Source: a virus
Reading direction: 5' to 3' (one strand)
Length of the DNA: 26,760 nt
Virus record (IMG/VR): IMGVR_UViG_3300025674_000311
Location: 1-26,760 of that record
The number at the start of each line of letters is the position of its first letter. Positions within the stretch are counted from its first letter, which is position 1. The position numbers and the translations under genes were made by a program. Shown here in pieces: positions 12,029-18,844 of the stretch. Under the pieces are notes generated by a model. It was not told where the DNA came from. It saw only the letters and a list, made by a program, of their open reading frames with translations, and made no database searches.

Positions 12029-12056
12029 GCCGCGAGGGGATTATTCTTCTCGCGGC
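12029..12056 (+). terminator. Hairpin after phoH, possible terminator
   Basis: GCCGCGAG (12029-12036) pairs with CTCGCGGC (12049-12056) around a 12-base loop, followed by ATTTCTG. The T run is short, so termination may be weak. A TTGACA box at 12015-12020 lies just before it with a partial -10 (GATTAT) in the loop, so the same stretch may also hold a promoter. Confidence 0.5.
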
Positions 12057-12069
12057 ATTTCTGTATCGC

Positions 12070-12090
12070 CGCTACTATCACGCCTAACAT
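12070..12090 (+). repeat. Leader element, copy 2
   Basis: CGCTACTATCACGC-CTAACAT, matching 7819-7841 except for two bases missing after CACGC. It lies 12 bases before the ATG of the small membrane protein gene at 12103. Confidence 0.6.
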
Positions 12091-12102
12091 GCGGTGCTTC
12101 TC

Positions 12103-12288
12103 ATGGTTGATTCGGTTACACACTTTTTCATTGACTCGCCTGCTCCTCTTATCATGGCATCGGTATTATATTTACTACAGACTGCCGCATATTTGAGACA
12201 TGGTGAAGTTGGTTTGGCACTCGCATTTGGTTCATACGCTGTTGCGAATGTTGGTTTTGTTATTGATATTTTGAGGAGGCATTGGTAA
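12103..12288 (+). CDS. Small two-span membrane protein
   Basis: A 61-residue protein from ATG 12103; a GTG at 12094 is an alternative and neither has a clear ribosome site. Two hydrophobic segments (about 15-30 and 36-55) are separated by a short polar turn (LRHGEVG), with basic residues at the end (LRRHW). It overlaps the dUTPase start by one base (TAATG). The leader carries the repeated element at 12070. It may be a holin-like or host-membrane factor; no family is recognised. Confidence 0.55.
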   Translation: MVDSVTHFFIDSPAPLIMASVLYLLQTAAYLRHGEVGLALAFGSYAVANVGFVIDILRRHW

Positions 12289-12803
12289 TGGGTCTTGGTC
12301 TTTTGAATTTTTACAAGTTGGATGAGAACGCAAGTATTCCTCAGTTCGCAACACAGGATTCCGCATGTTTTGATTTTCATGCGTGTCTGACACCGGGAAA
12401 TAAAATCTCGTATCGAGATGAGTTCAACAACTTCTATCAAAACCATGAAGTGAAGGATGATTCTTCTTTCACAATCAATCCGCATCATCGTGCGTTGATT
12501 CCAACTGGATTGATTGCGGATATTCATTCGGGATATTCCGTTCGAGTTCATCCTCGATCTGGTTTGTCATTCAAGAGTGGCGTCGCACTTTGTAATCAAG
12601 AAGGTGTGATCGACGCTGATTATAAGGAAGAGATTTTTATTTCTGTGTATAATTTTTCTGGTATGCCGAAAACGATTATACATAATGAAAGGATTGCACA
12701 AGGCGAGCTTGTCGCAGTCGAAACATATTTGATTCGAGAAATTAATGTTCGACCGGAGAAAACCACAGAACGATCTTCTGGGTTCGGTTCGACAGGTTCG
12801 TAA
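12288..12803 (+). CDS. dut: dUTP diphosphatase (trimeric dUTPase)
   Basis: A 171-residue protein. It hydrolyses dUTP to dUMP and pyrophosphate, keeping uracil out of phage DNA and feeding dTMP synthesis. The five motifs of trimeric dUTPases are visible: QDSACFDF (23-30), PRSGLSF (89-95), GVIDADYKEE (106-115, Asp for water activation), RIAQGEL (135-141) and the C-terminal RSSGFGSTG (162-170). An insertion at about 40-65, longer than in short bacterial enzymes, resembles phage versions. GAGGAGG at 12273-12279 fixes the ATG at 12288. Confidence 0.93.
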   Translation: MGLGLLNFYKLDENASIPQFATQDSACFDFHACLTPGNKISYRDEFNNFYQNHEVKDDSSFTINPHHRALIPTGLIADIHSGYSVRVHPRSGLSFKSGVALCNQEGVIDADYKEEIFISVYNFSGMPKTIIHNERIAQGELVAVETYLIREINVRPEKTTERSSGFGSTGS

Positions 12804-12817
12804 ATGGAGGTTTTGAA

Positions 12818-13843
12818 GTGAAACTTGAAGTAACTATGGAGGAGATGCGAAAGAAGAAAATCTTTGTCGGCACTCCAATGTATGGTGGGCAATGTCATGG
12901 TATGTACGCAAAGTCATGTAATGATCTTTCTGCGATGTGTGCCAGCATGGGAATCGAGCTTCGATTCTTTTATCTTTTCAATGAGAGTCTAATCACGCGA
13001 GCAAGGAATTATATTTGTGATGAGTTTCTTCGATCTGGATTTAGCCACTTGGTTTTTCTGGATAGTGATATTGGTTTCAACCCACACGATGTTCTTGCGA
13101 TGGTAGCATTGGCAGCAGACGATTCTGATAAGGATATTGTCTGCGGTCCCTATCCGAAGAAGTGTATCGCATGGGAGCGAATCGCTGCTGCTGTTGAATA
13201 TGGTATTCCGCCCGATGGAAACCCTGCTTCACTCGAACAGTATGTTGGTGACTTTGTGTTCAATCCAGTTGGCGGCGCTCAACGCATGGCAATCGGTGAA
13301 CCCGTTGAAGTGCTAGAGGGTGGTACTGGATTCATGTGTATTCAGCGCAAGGTTCTTGAGAAGTATGCGACTGAGTACGAAGACATTGCTGCGTATCTTC
13401 CCGATCATAATCGTTCGGAACACTTCGATGGATCGCGTGAGATTACTGCGTTCTTTGATACCATCATTGATCCACAGTCTAAGCGTTATCTATCCGAAGA
13501 CTACATGTTCTGTCAGTGGTCGCGAAAGATTGGTTTCAAGGTTTGGATGTGCCCGTGGATGCAGCTACAGCATATTGGATCTTATGTGTTTGCCGGAAAT
13601 CTTCCAGCAATCGCACAGCTTCCAAATGCTTCGCACGGTGGCGTGATTGATCGTCCTGTTGCGAAGATGGCTGGATCTGGAAAGCCATTCCAAATCAAAC
13701 CTCCGCAAGTAGAACCGCCGCAGCCGGTGATTCCGTTTCCGAAGGTAAGCGAAGAGCAGCTTGCGACTCGCGCCGAACGCAGACGAAAGGAAGCAGAGGA
13801 GCGTCGCAAGAAGAGAAAGGAAAAGAAACAGAGTAAAGCATAA
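12818..13843 (+). CDS. Glycosyltransferase-like protein (GT-A type, DxD motif)
   Basis: A 341-residue protein. GGAGG upstream is properly spaced for GTG 12818, although ATG 12836 is an in-frame alternative. Residues 14-90 show a Rossmann-like start (KKIFVGTPMYGG), FNESLITRARN at 54-64 and the DxD nucleotide-sugar motif in HLVFLDSDIGF (77-87), with a later cytoplasmic-type catalytic region. There is no membrane segment. The last 60 residues are Pro-rich and then strongly Lys/Arg/Glu, a probable flexible or nucleic-acid-contacting tail. Phages use such enzymes to modify DNA bases or host surface sugars; the acceptor cannot be told from sequence. It is followed by a DUF3310 gene overlapping by one base. 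Confidence 0.75.
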   Translation: MKLEVTMEEMRKKKIFVGTPMYGGQCHGMYAKSCNDLSAMCASMGIELRFFYLFNESLITRARNYICDEFLRSGFSHLVFLDSDIGFNPHDVLAMVALAADDSDKDIVCGPYPKKCIAWERIAAAVEYGIPPDGNPASLEQYVGDFVFNPVGGAQRMAIGEPVEVLEGGTGFMCIQRKVLEKYATEYEDIAAYLPDHNRSEHFDGSREITAFFDTIIDPQSKRYLSEDYMFCQWSRKIGFKVWMCPWMQLQHIGSYVFAGNLPAIAQLPNASHGGVIDRPVAKMAGSGKPFQIKPPQVEPPQPVIPFPKVSEEQLATRAERRRKEAEERRKKRKEKKQSKA

Positions 13844-14133
13844 TGTGGAAATATGATGAAATAGATAATCTGAAAAAGGTCAAAGATTATATTGAAACAA
13901 CATACTCATCTCATTATGTCGGAGGAAGCAATGACGGTATTCAAATACAAGATTTGTTGAACTCGATTGGCGTAGCAGAAAAATTCTGCCAAGGTAATGC
14001 GATGAAATATATTGCGAGGTACGGAAGAAAAAAAGGAAAAAACCCTATTGACTTATTGAAAGCAATCCATTATATTCTGTTACTAATGCATTTCAGCGAA
14101 AACAATTCTGGAGATAAACATAATGAAGATTAG
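13843..14133 (+). CDS. DUF3310-type protein (T7 gp1.7-related nucleotide kinase domain)
   Basis: A 96-residue protein. SSHYVGGSNDGIQIQDLL and the GNAMKYIARYGRKKGKNPIDLLKAIHYI block (about 51-78) match the DUF3310 pattern (HY...E...G-N-A-x-K-Y-x-x-R-x-x-x-K...DL-x-K-A). This domain occurs in T7 gp1.7, a nucleotide kinase that phosphorylates dTMP and dGMP. The enzymatic role here is inferred from that single studied relative. It overlaps its neighbours (TAATG at its start, 11 bases with the clamp gene). Confidence 0.75.
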   Translation: MWKYDEIDNLKKVKDYIETTYSSHYVGGSNDGIQIQDLLNSIGVAEKFCQGNAMKYIARYGRKKGKNPIDLLKAIHYILLLMHFSENNSGDKHNED

Positions 14134-14815
14134 TGAAGACACTCTTTCAATTCTTGGAAACTTCTCGACCATTCAAGGTTCGATCGTCGTTGACGCCGGA
14201 TCGGTCATTTCCTCTGTTTCAGAGGATCGTTGTATTCTGGTCAAGGCAGTTGTTGACGAGACATTCCCAAAGAAGTTTGGGATTTATGATTTGAATGAGT
14301 TTTTGAACGCAAGCTCTCTTGTCGGAGACAGTCCTGTCTTTGAATTTGAGGATGATTTCGTATTCATTCTTTCGTCGGATTCGAGTAGGAGTATTCGTTA
14401 CACTTATTCTGATCCAAGTCTTCTGTCGAGTTGTATTGCTCCAAAGGAGATGAATCTTCCTACCGAAGACTTTGTTAGATTCGATCTTTCTGGAGACAAT
14501 ATCAAGTCGATTAAGAAGTCGTCGGGAGTTTTGAATCTTCCTCACGTTGCGTTCAATACGAAGAGCGGTGGCATCTTTGCTTCCGTTTGTGACAAGTCGA
14601 GTAAGAGTAAGAACGAGTTTGATATTAGTATTCCTACGGAAGACTTTGACTCAAGCACGAACTTTACTTGTACGTTTGATGCAGACGTGTTGAAGTTGTA
14701 TCCCGGTGATTATATTGTGACGGTATACAAAGCTGGCATCTGCCACTTTACTCACAAGACGATCGAGCTGGAATACTTCATCGCTCCTCAGAAAAACTAC
14801 TCGTCTTTTAACTGA
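14123..14815 (+). CDS. 45: Sliding clamp, T4 gp45-like
   Basis: A 230-residue protein, close to T4 gp45 (228). MKISEDTLSILGNFSTIQGSI aligns with the T4 N-terminus (MKLSKDTTALLKNFATI), and FGIYDLNEFLNASSLVGD aligns with T4 VAIYDLNGFLGILSLVND. The trimeric ring tethers the polymerase to DNA and in T4 also activates late promoters with gp33 and gp55, relevant to the TATAAATA boxes in this window. GGAG at 14110-14113 precedes the ATG. It is first in the 45-44-62-regA order known from T4. Confidence 0.92.
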   Translation: MKISEDTLSILGNFSTIQGSIVVDAGSVISSVSEDRCILVKAVVDETFPKKFGIYDLNEFLNASSLVGDSPVFEFEDDFVFILSSDSSRSIRYTYSDPSLLSSCIAPKEMNLPTEDFVRFDLSGDNIKSIKKSSGVLNLPHVAFNTKSGGIFASVCDKSSKSKNEFDISIPTEDFDSSTNFTCTFDADVLKLYPGDYIVTVYKAGICHFTHKTIELEYFIAPQKNYSSFN

Positions 14816-14831
14816 CTAAATAGAACTGTTA

Positions 14832-14890
14832 GACGCTGAACCCCCAGACACCCTTCACGATCTTTATGGTCGTGGGGGGTGTTCTGCGTC
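14832..14890 (+). promoter_or_regulatory. Large hairpin between clamp and clamp-loader genes
   Basis: An interrupted stem: GACGC (14832-14836) with GCGTC (14886-14890), ACACCC (14848-14853) with GGGTGT (14877-14882), and CACGA (14856-14860) with TCGTG (14870-14874) around TCTTTATGG. No T run follows, so it is not a normal terminator. It may set mRNA processing or the clamp to clamp-loader expression ratio. A CTAAATA box lies just upstream at 14816-14822. Confidence 0.6.
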
Positions 14891-14907
14891 GGAAATGGAA
14901 ATGAAAA

Positions 14908-15858
14908 ATGAATATGAATGATGATTTTGTTTGGTGTCAAAAGTATCGCCCGCGAACGATTGATGATTGTATTCTTCCTAAAGAACTGAAGAACACATTC
15001 AAAGAGTTTGTCAAGAACGGCGACACTCCCAATCTTCTTTTGTCTGGAACTTCTGGAACGGGGAAGACGACTGTTGCTCGCGCACTTTGTGAAGAACTTG
15101 GTGTTGATTATGTCATCATCAATGGTTCTGAGAGTGGAAACATTGATACACTTCGTAATGACATTCGCAACTTTGCTTCCGGTATTTCTTTCACGAGTAC
15201 GGGAAAGCGAAAGATGGTCATTCTGGATGAGGCAGATTATTTGAATCCGTCTTCTACTCAACCTGCGCTTCGTGGGTTCATCGAAGAGTTTTCAAAGAAT
15301 TGTGGATTTATTCTGACTTGTAATTTCAAGAATCGAATCATTGAACCGATTCATAGTCGGTGTAGTGTGATTGATTTTCGTTTTTCCAAGAAGGATAGCC
15401 CGAAGCTCGCTCTTCAGTTTTTGAAGCGTGTTGTCGATATTCTCAAGAAGGAAGATATTGAGTATAATGAGAAGGTTTTGGTTGAGCTTATCACCAAGCA
15501 CTTTCCCGATTTTCGACGAGTCCTGAATGAGCTTCAGCGATATTCTGTTTCCGGTGTAATTGATGCTGGCATTCTTACCAGCATCAGTGAAAAGTCAATC
15601 AAGGATTTGATGGGATTTCTCAAATCGAAGAACTGGAAAGATATGAGGAAGTGGGTTGTTCAGAATCTTGATTCTGATCCTACTCGTATCTTTCGTTTGA
15701 TCTATGATGGTTTGTTTGATTCGTTGAAGTCACAGAGTATTCCTCGTGCGGTTATTCTGCTTGCGGATTATCAACACAAGGGAGCCTATGTTGCCGATGC
15801 TGAAATTAACATGGTTGCTTTTTTGACTGAACTTATGGTGGAGGGTGAATTCAAGTAA
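14908..15858 (+). CDS. 44: Clamp loader large subunit, T4 gp44-like
   Basis: A 316-residue protein (T4 gp44 is 319). It is an AAA+ ATPase that with gp62 opens and loads the sliding clamp at primer ends. N-terminal WCQKYRPRTIDD, Walker A GTSGTGKT at 47-54, Walker B ILDEAD at 105-110 and the SRC motif with the arginine finger at 150-152 (HSRCSVIDF) are all present. ATG 14914 is an alternative start; no strong ribosome site is seen, and the hairpin upstream may matter. It ends in a TAATG overlap with the next small gene. Confidence 0.95.
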   Translation: MNMNDDFVWCQKYRPRTIDDCILPKELKNTFKEFVKNGDTPNLLLSGTSGTGKTTVARALCEELGVDYVIINGSESGNIDTLRNDIRNFASGISFTSTGKRKMVILDEADYLNPSSTQPALRGFIEEFSKNCGFILTCNFKNRIIEPIHSRCSVIDFRFSKKDSPKLALQFLKRVVDILKKEDIEYNEKVLVELITKHFPDFRRVLNELQRYSVSGVIDAGILTSISEKSIKDLMGFLKSKNWKDMRKWVVQNLDSDPTRIFRLIYDGLFDSLKSQSIPRAVILLADYQHKGAYVADAEINMVAFLTELMVEGEFK

Positions 15859-16058
15859 TGAAGGAATATTTTAACATCGTTAAAAGGGATGAAGGATTCT
15901 ACATTATTGATTTTGAAGGTGTGGTAGAATACTTGAAGCCTGTAGCCAATATTTTCGGTCCATTCAAGAAAAAGGATGGAGCCGAAAAGTTTATGAAACA
16001 GTTTCTTGAAGATGGCTATGAAGGTGAGGGTCTTTTGTTTCTTGGGAGTGATAATTAA
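15858..16058 (+). CDS. Small protein in the clamp-loader operon, unknown
   Basis: A 66-residue protein starting in the stop of gene 44 (TAATG) and ending in the same way with the next ORF, so translation is coupled along the operon. It has short beta-like segments (EYFNIVKRDEGFYIIDFEG) and a helical AEKFMKQFLEDG. No known motif is seen. It lies where T4 has gene 62 directly, so it is an insertion relative to T4; whether it acts on the loader is unknown. Confidence 0.65.
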   Translation: MKEYFNIVKRDEGFYIIDFEGVVEYLKPVANIFGPFKKKDGAEKFMKQFLEDGYEGEGLLFLGSDN

Positions 16059-16219
16059 TGTATATTGTTCTTGGTATCGTTTGTTGGTTTGTTCTTTCTC
16101 TTGTCGTCGGCGCATACGTTGGTGGTCTTCTGAAAAACAATTCAGAGTATTACGAACCCGTTGATGACACGGAAGAGAGTGAAGAGGATTTGTTTAGCAG
16201 AGAAAAAAAGGGATACTGA
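16058..16219 (+). CDS. Small single-span membrane protein
   Basis: A 53-residue ORF beginning at the TAATG overlap with the previous gene. Residues 2-24 form one transmembrane helix (MYIVLGIVCWFVLSLVVGAY), then a strongly acidic cytoplasmic-type tail (VDDTEESEEDLF) and a basic end. It stops two bases before the gene 62 start. The membrane topology is clear and the function unknown. It is unusual to find such a protein between the two clamp-loader genes. Confidence 0.65.
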   Translation: MYIVLGIVCWFVLSLVVGAYVGGLLKNNSEYYEPVDDTEESEEDLFSREKKGY

Positions 16220-16221
16220 CA

Positions 16222-16626
16222 ATGGCTAAACTTGGTGACTTTCTGACAGCAATCAATCTAAGTAAAAAGAACCTTATGGAAGATGATCCGCTCGCAGAAA
16301 AGGAATATCCTCCGTTTATTATCAATCGTACTTTGTCTTATTTTCAAGATACGGTGCTTTATGCTAACGAGATGAACCTTCGCAGTCAGCTTGATAACCG
16401 TCTACAAAACGACTATTTCCTAAATAGTGTTAGGAAAAAGAAACGATTTTCGAGATGGTTGAAGCCTGATAAAGATGAAGACATTGATGCAATCAAGGAG
16501 TATTATTCTTGCAGTAATGTAAAAGCACATGAGATTATAAAGGTTTTGACAGGTGAACAGCTATCTCTTATTCATAAAAAATTGGAAAGAGGTGGGATAA
16601 AAAATGGAAAGCGAGCAAAGAAGTGA
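16222..16626 (+). CDS. 62: Clamp loader small subunit, T4 gp62-like
   Basis: A 134-residue protein, shorter than T4 gp62 (187) but with the pattern of T4-like cyanophage versions: YPPFIINRTLSYFQDTVLYANEMN (32-55), NDYFLNSVRKKKRFSRWLK (64-82) and IKEYYSCSNVKAHEIIKVLT (93-112). One copy joins four gp44 subunits in the loader. Position directly before regA supports the call. It overlaps regA by 23 bases. Confidence 0.85.
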   Translation: MAKLGDFLTAINLSKKNLMEDDPLAEKEYPPFIINRTLSYFQDTVLYANEMNLRSQLDNRLQNDYFLNSVRKKKRFSRWLKPDKDEDIDAIKEYYSCSNVKAHEIIKVLTGEQLSLIHKKLERGGIKNGKRAKK

Positions 16627-17038
16627 AGATTTAATTTTACCAGTAGACCTAAACTCGTTGGTAGAGATTGACCTAAATGACGATGAAGACTTCCTGAAGA
16701 TACGAGAAACACTTACTCGTATTGGAATCGCAAGTAGAAAAGAAAGAACTCTCTTTCAATCTTGTCACATTTTACACAAGCGCGGCAAATATTATATCGT
16801 TCATTTCAAAGAACTTTTCGCTTTGGATGGAAAGGTATCTACATTCAATGAAACGGATTTGGGTAGAAGAAATACCATTGTCAATCTTTTGGCAGAGTGG
16901 GGTTTGTTGAGTTTGGTAGATCCAAAGAAGAGTGTTGAACCTACAGTCTCACTAAGCCAAATCAAAATCATTTCACACAAAGATAAATCAAATTGGAATC
17001 TCGTTGCTAAATATAATATAGGTAACAAGTCGAAGTAG
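16604..17038 (+). CDS. regA: RegA translational repressor
   Basis: A 144-residue protein. VEIDLNDDEDFLKIRETLTRIGIA (20-43) and LFQSCHILHKRGKYYIVHFKELF (50-72) align closely with T4 RegA (EITLKKPEDFLKVKETLTRMGIA; YQSCHILQKKGLYYIVHFKEM). RegA binds AU-rich sequence around start codons of many early phage mRNAs and blocks translation. This protein has about 19 extra N-terminal residues relative to T4; no better internal start with a ribosome site was found. Its position after gene 62 is the same as in T4. Confidence 0.92.
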   Translation: MESEQRSEDLILPVDLNSLVEIDLNDDEDFLKIRETLTRIGIASRKERTLFQSCHILHKRGKYYIVHFKELFALDGKVSTFNETDLGRRNTIVNLLAEWGLLSLVDPKKSVEPTVSLSQIKIISHKDKSNWNLVAKYNIGNKSK

Positions 17039-17048
17039 GAGAGTTGTT

Positions 17049-17636
17049 TTGAATTTAGTAGAAGCAAGTTTAAATAGAATTTACGAAAAGACAAAGAATT
17101 ATGCTGTTGGTGCCGTAACCGCATATCGAGGTGACAAAGGCAAGCAGCTAAACAAGGCAGACAATAAGAAACTTCTCGCATATCTTTTGACCAGAGGATA
17201 TTCTGTTATCAAGGTCAAGGGTAGCTATTGGGAAAATTTCCAAACACCTACTCAAAGAGAAGTGGGTGAAGAGTCTTTCTTTGTTGCCAATCATAATGTC
17301 GAGGGTGATGATGGTGGTCAGCTCGAAAAGGATTTAATCAAGCTGGGTCGCCTATACGATCAAGATAGTATTTTGAGTGTTCAATACAATCAACCCGGTG
17401 TGTTGATCGGAACCTCGAAAAGAGAAGATGCCTTTCCAGACTACAATCAAAAACATGTAGTTGGAAAGCCTATCTTTGGAGACGCCAAGGGACAATTCTT
17501 TTCTCGCGTCAGGGGAAGAAAGTTTGCCTTTGAGTCTGCGAACGATGCTGAACGACCGATGACCTATAATGGTAAGTGGGCAATGGCATTATTCGCAAAA
17601 GAAGTGAAAGAAAAAATTGATGAAATAGAAGATTAG
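17049..17636 (+). CDS. Conserved-looking phage protein, unknown
   Basis: A 195-residue protein with TTG start: AGGAG at 17037-17041 is seven bases upstream and no ATG fits. The arrangement NKADNKKLLAYLLTRGYSVIKVKGSY (35-60), REVGEESFFVAN (70-81) and a later LGRLYDQDSIL (97-107) resembles small phage proteins in which a single-domain fold reacts to a GY-x-x-x-x-V-x-G-x-[YW] pattern, loosely like DUF3293. I would not name a function. It sits between regA and hsp20, where T4 has gene 43. Confidence 0.7.
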   Translation: MNLVEASLNRIYEKTKNYAVGAVTAYRGDKGKQLNKADNKKLLAYLLTRGYSVIKVKGSYWENFQTPTQREVGEESFFVANHNVEGDDGGQLEKDLIKLGRLYDQDSILSVQYNQPGVLIGTSKREDAFPDYNQKHVVGKPIFGDAKGQFFSRVRGRKFAFESANDAERPMTYNGKWAMALFAKEVKEKIDEIED

Positions 17637-17639
17637 GGG

Positions 17640-17668
17640 TTGACAAGTTTCAAACTTGTGCTTACCTT
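17640..17668 (+). promoter_or_regulatory. Sigma70-type promoter with overlapping palindrome, before hsp20
   Basis: TTGACA (17640-17645), a 17-base spacer and TACCTT (17663-17668). The palindrome ACAAGTTT-C-AAACTTGT (17643-17659) overlaps the -35 box and spacer, which is where a repressor would sit. The start would be near 17675, at the beginning of the first leader hairpin. Confidence 0.6.
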
Positions 17669-17673
17669 TAGGT

Positions 17674-17736
17674 TTCAACAAATGCCAAAGTTGGGTTTGT
17701 TGAATATAACTTGCTTATTATAAGGAGAAAAAGCAA
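17674..17736 (+). promoter_or_regulatory. hsp20 leader: two hairpins, possible RNA thermometer
   Basis: Hairpin 1: TTCAACAAA (17674-17682) with TTTGTTGAA (17696-17704), with an inner CCA/TGG. Hairpin 2: TTGCTT (17711-17716) with AAGCAA (17731-17736), whose loop holds the ribosome site AAGGAG (17722-17727) and whose stem includes the A of the start codon. Alphaproteobacterial hsp20 genes are known for ROSE-type RNA thermometers that mask the ribosome site, with a conserved UUGCU. TTGCT is present here, but the base pairing differs from classical ROSE. Confidence 0.5.
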
Positions 17737-18200
17737 TGAATAAAATCACAACGTCATATAGAATGCCCAATGTTTTCAACGAACTTCGCAACGATCCGTT
17801 TCTTTTAGGATTCGATCAAATCTTTGATCGCCTTCTATCTACGGGAGTCGGAGCTTCGCAAGGGGCATCTTATCCTCCCTACAACATCGTAAAGGTTTCT
17901 GATAATCAGTTTCGTATTGAACTTGCGATTGCGGGATTTACTGAGGATGAAGTTTCGGTAACTGTTCTGGATGATAAGCTGACTGTCGAGTCCGACAAGA
18001 AGAATGATGTGGTTGCCGAGAATGAAGTTAGACTTCATCAAGGAATTGCGGAGCGTAACTTCAAGCGAGTATGGACATTGAGTCCTACTGTTGTTGTTAC
18101 TGGAGCGGATCTGGTCAATGGTCTTTTGACGATTACGTTGGAGAATGTTGTACCGGAAAAGGATTCTCCGAAAAAGATTCCGATCAACAAAACTTTGTAA
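17736..18200 (+). CDS. Small heat shock protein Hsp20
   Basis: A 154-residue protein with the three parts of IbpA/Hsp20 chaperones: a hydrophobic N-terminal arm (1-45, PNVFNELRNDPFLLGFDQIFDRLL), an alpha-crystallin domain (about 48-138; YNIVKVSDNQFRIELAIAGF, RNFKRVWTLSPTVVV, NGLLTITLENV) and a C-terminal I-x-I anchor IPI at 148-150. Such proteins hold unfolding proteins and form oligomers. hsp20 is a frequent auxiliary gene of T4-like cyanophages. It has its own promoter, structured leader and strong terminator, so it is an independent transcription unit. Confidence 0.95.
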   Translation: MNKITTSYRMPNVFNELRNDPFLLGFDQIFDRLLSTGVGASQGASYPPYNIVKVSDNQFRIELAIAGFTEDEVSVTVLDDKLTVESDKKNDVVAENEVRLHQGIAERNFKRVWTLSPTVVVTGADLVNGLLTITLENVVPEKDSPKKIPINKTL

Positions 18201-18210
18201 TATATAAACA

Positions 18211-18235
18211 AGAGGGGGAGCATTGCTCCCCCTCT
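18211..18235 (+). terminator. Strong intrinsic terminator after hsp20
   Basis: AGAGGGGGAGC (18211-18221), loop ATT, GCTCCCCCTCT (18225-18235): 11 GC-rich pairs followed by TTCATT. It isolates hsp20 from the amidase and polymerase genes, at least partly. Confidence 0.85.
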
Positions 18236-18254
18236 TTCATTAGGAGACTTTATT

Positions 18255-18833
18255 ATGGAATTGATTTTCAATCGACCGAAGCGTGAAATTGATCGAGTAT
18301 TCTTACACTGTTCCGCTTCTAGTTTACCTGCTCACGATGATGTTTCAGTTATTCGATCTTGGCATCTGAAGAATGGTTGGAGTGACATTGGATACCATTA
18401 CTTCATCAAGTTTGATGGGATGATTCAAGTTGGCAGAAACCTTGAACAGACACCTGCTGCACAAAAGGGTCACAACGTAGGAACGATTGCGATTTGTCTT
18501 GCGGGAAACACTATTTCCGATTTCACTGATGAGCAGTTTGAAAGTCTACAATCTTTATGTAAACAAATCAATAAACAAATTCCTGACGTGACTTTTCATG
18601 GTCATTGTGAGGTGGCACAAAAACTATGTCCGGTGTTTGATTATCAAGAAGTCCTCGATTTGGATGAGCTTGGTAAAATGCTTGACGAGAATGCGGAATC
18701 TAACAGGCATAAGAAAGTTGAAGCTCAAGCCAAGTTCATCGAAGTGTTTGAGGAGTTGATGGACATTTCGCGAAGGCTTGAAGATTTAATGCGTGTCTCT
18801 CAAGAGTTGGGAGATATGATTGACGAACTCTGA
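18255..18833 (+). CDS. N-acetylmuramoyl-L-alanine amidase, T7-lysozyme-like
   Basis: A 192-residue protein. It cleaves the amide bond between MurNAc and L-Ala in peptidoglycan. Zinc ligands correspond to H18 (FLHCSAS), H117 and C125 (HGHCEVAQKLCPVFD), and the catalytic residues to Y47 (GYHYF) and K123. The H-to-K-to-C spacing (6 and 2) equals T7 lysozyme H122/K128/C130. After the domain (about 1-130) there is a 60-residue coiled-coil-like tail not found in T7 lysozyme. There is no signal peptide, so a holin would be needed for lysis. GAGA-type ribosome site AGGAGA lies at 18242-18247. Its place beside replication genes, not late genes, is unusual; T7 lysozyme also inhibits RNA polymerase, but nothing here proves that. 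Confidence 0.9.
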   Translation: MELIFNRPKREIDRVFLHCSASSLPAHDDVSVIRSWHLKNGWSDIGYHYFIKFDGMIQVGRNLEQTPAAQKGHNVGTIAICLAGNTISDFTDEQFESLQSLCKQINKQIPDVTFHGHCEVAQKLCPVFDYQEVLDLDELGKMLDENAESNRHKKVEAQAKFIEVFEELMDISRRLEDLMRVSQELGDMIDEL

Positions 18834-18844
18834 TTGAGGTGAAT

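Noticed and set aside
11994-12110. A 38-codon ORF after phoH.
   Set aside because: AAAGGA lies upstream, but the frame runs through the hairpin at 12029-12056 and the repeated leader element and overlaps the next start; more likely leader sequence.
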